Positions 63,409 through 64,000 of a DNA stretch of 64,000 bases are shown here, piece after piece (the first letter of the stretch is position 1; every line of letters begins with the position of its first letter). The DNA is taken from assembly GCA_963513935.1 (NCBI GenBank), contig OY740766.1, positions 6,851,000 through 6,914,999 of the forward strand. Reading direction: 5' to 3'. Source of the stretch: Aphrophora alni (taxonomy: Eukaryota > Arthropoda > Insecta > Hemiptera > Aphrophoridae). The translations under genes and the position numbers were made by a program. The notes below the pieces were generated by a model. It was not told the DNA's origin. It worked only from the letters and a program-made list of their open reading frames with translations, and searched no databases.

Positions 63409-63590
63409 TTATTTTTCTGTAAATATAGTTTTTTTCAATGGATAAATGTAGGCCCCAATATTGGGGAAAATAATACATGATTTAGCCAGATAAAGAGGTT
63501 CATCCTGTTCTTCAAAGTCTAACAGGATAAAGTATCTCTTATCAAGAAGATAAAACATATGGCGGACTATTGTTCTGCTAACTGGATACT
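63409..63590 (-). CDS. candidate terminal exon, unknown gene
   Basis: Minus-strand frame of about 60 codons ending in TAA (63409). It reads YPVSRTIVRHMFYLLDKRYF then ILLDFEEQDEPLYLAKSCII, coding-like in composition. No ATG opens it; an AG precedes TATCCAGTT but the pyrimidine tract is weak. It lies upstream of the DEG/ENaC start on the same strand, so it could end another minus-strand gene. Family unknown. Confidence 0.3.
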
Positions 63591-63956
63591 CCAAATGTAA
63601 ATTTCATTGTATTTGTAGAATTAGATGTCTATTGATTCTGCTCTGAATAGATGTCTATTGATGTAGTTTCTGAATTATAAAGAGTGTCAATCTCAAGGTC
63701 TGGGTTTTTGTAAAGAGCCTAGAGGGGAATTAGTGTTGGGTTTTATAAATATTAGGTTTAGGTATATATATAGTGAATATATTTTGAGTCACAGAGGAGA
63801 AACCTTTAAACTTGCTATACCAAATGAAAAGAAAAATATTATTTGTAACTACTAATGAAATATCTATTCTTATTTTTGGTTTTCATTTTTTTGTTTACAA
63901 ATAAGTTAAATAACTAATACAATATTTTAATACTAGATATACTCACCTGCAAGGAA

Positions 63957-64000
63957 TTGGGGTGTATATCTTTAATTTCCATATGGTATTGCCCACACCA
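63957..64000 (-). CDS. candidate exon cut by the window edge
   Basis: Minus strand has TTGCAG followed by a good donor GTGAGTATATC (63956 downward). Two frames are open over the 44 bases, one reading HMEIKDIHPNSLQ. The exon body lies outside the window. Confidence 0.25.

Overview
The window is insect-like nuclear DNA, strongly AT-rich and crowded with transposable-element debris. The arthropod call rests on intron-containing genes with canonical GT-AG junctions, a pickpocket-type DEG/ENaC channel gene, TTAGG repeats of the insect telomere type, and R1-like, Penelope-like, piggyBac and pogo/Tigger-like elements. A hemipteran or related insect would fit, but the order cannot be fixed from sequence alone.

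Three host genes can be read. (1) The last coding exon of a WASp/N-WASP homologue lies on the + strand at 4796-4957 and encodes the C (connector) and A (acidic) segments that bind Arp2/3; the rest of that gene is not visible. (2) A complete GILT-like thiol reductase gene lies on the - strand. Its five coding exons, all in phase 0, run from the ATG at 29712 to the stop at 15581 and give 214 residues with the GILT signature but a CXXS instead of CXXC active site. (3) A pickpocket-like DEG/ENaC channel lies on the - strand. Seven exons are recovered from the ATG at 62666 to 44542, covering the HG motif, TM1, most of the extracellular domain and the pre-TM2 segment. At least one extracellular exon and the TM2 exon were not found. 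A few further exon-like pieces (35511-35641 -, 42468-42582 +, 63409-63590 - and the right edge of the window) are of unknown identity.

Layout. 1-2700: a decayed piggyBac transposase and an 832-bp Tigger-like MITE carrying a GC-rich minisatellite. 4.1-5.5 kb: a dispersed repeat, the WASp exon and a reverse-transcriptase (RT) fossil. 7.2-8.6 kb: a 5'-truncated R1-clade retrotransposon with poly(A) tail and 12-bp target duplication. 9.4 kb: a long (TC)n tract. 13.7-14.1 kb: the N-terminal part of another piggyBac transposase. 15.6-29.7 kb: the GILT gene, whose introns hold a 146-bp tandem duplication, a Tigger-like MITE, a Penelope-like 3' end between inverted arms, a TTAA-flanked MITE 19 bp from a splice donor, direct LTR-like repeats, an SGNH-esterase fossil crossed by a 200-N gap, and an RT fossil. 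30-42 kb: hairpins, a tRNA-like SINE, RT fossils, a Penelope-like element with a GIY-YIG domain and a jockey-type fossil. 42.8-43.25 kb: an unassigned TIR element. 44.5-62.7 kb: the DEG/ENaC gene, with more RT fossils and a Tigger-like MITE with perfect termini in its introns.

The three genes have no evident functional connection: actin nucleation, lysosomal or secreted disulfide reduction, and sodium-channel sensory function. The most useful unexpected result is that the two edges of the assembly gap share nine bases and join into a continuous SGNH block, so the gap is probably a scaffolding artefact. No new defence or operon-like system was found.
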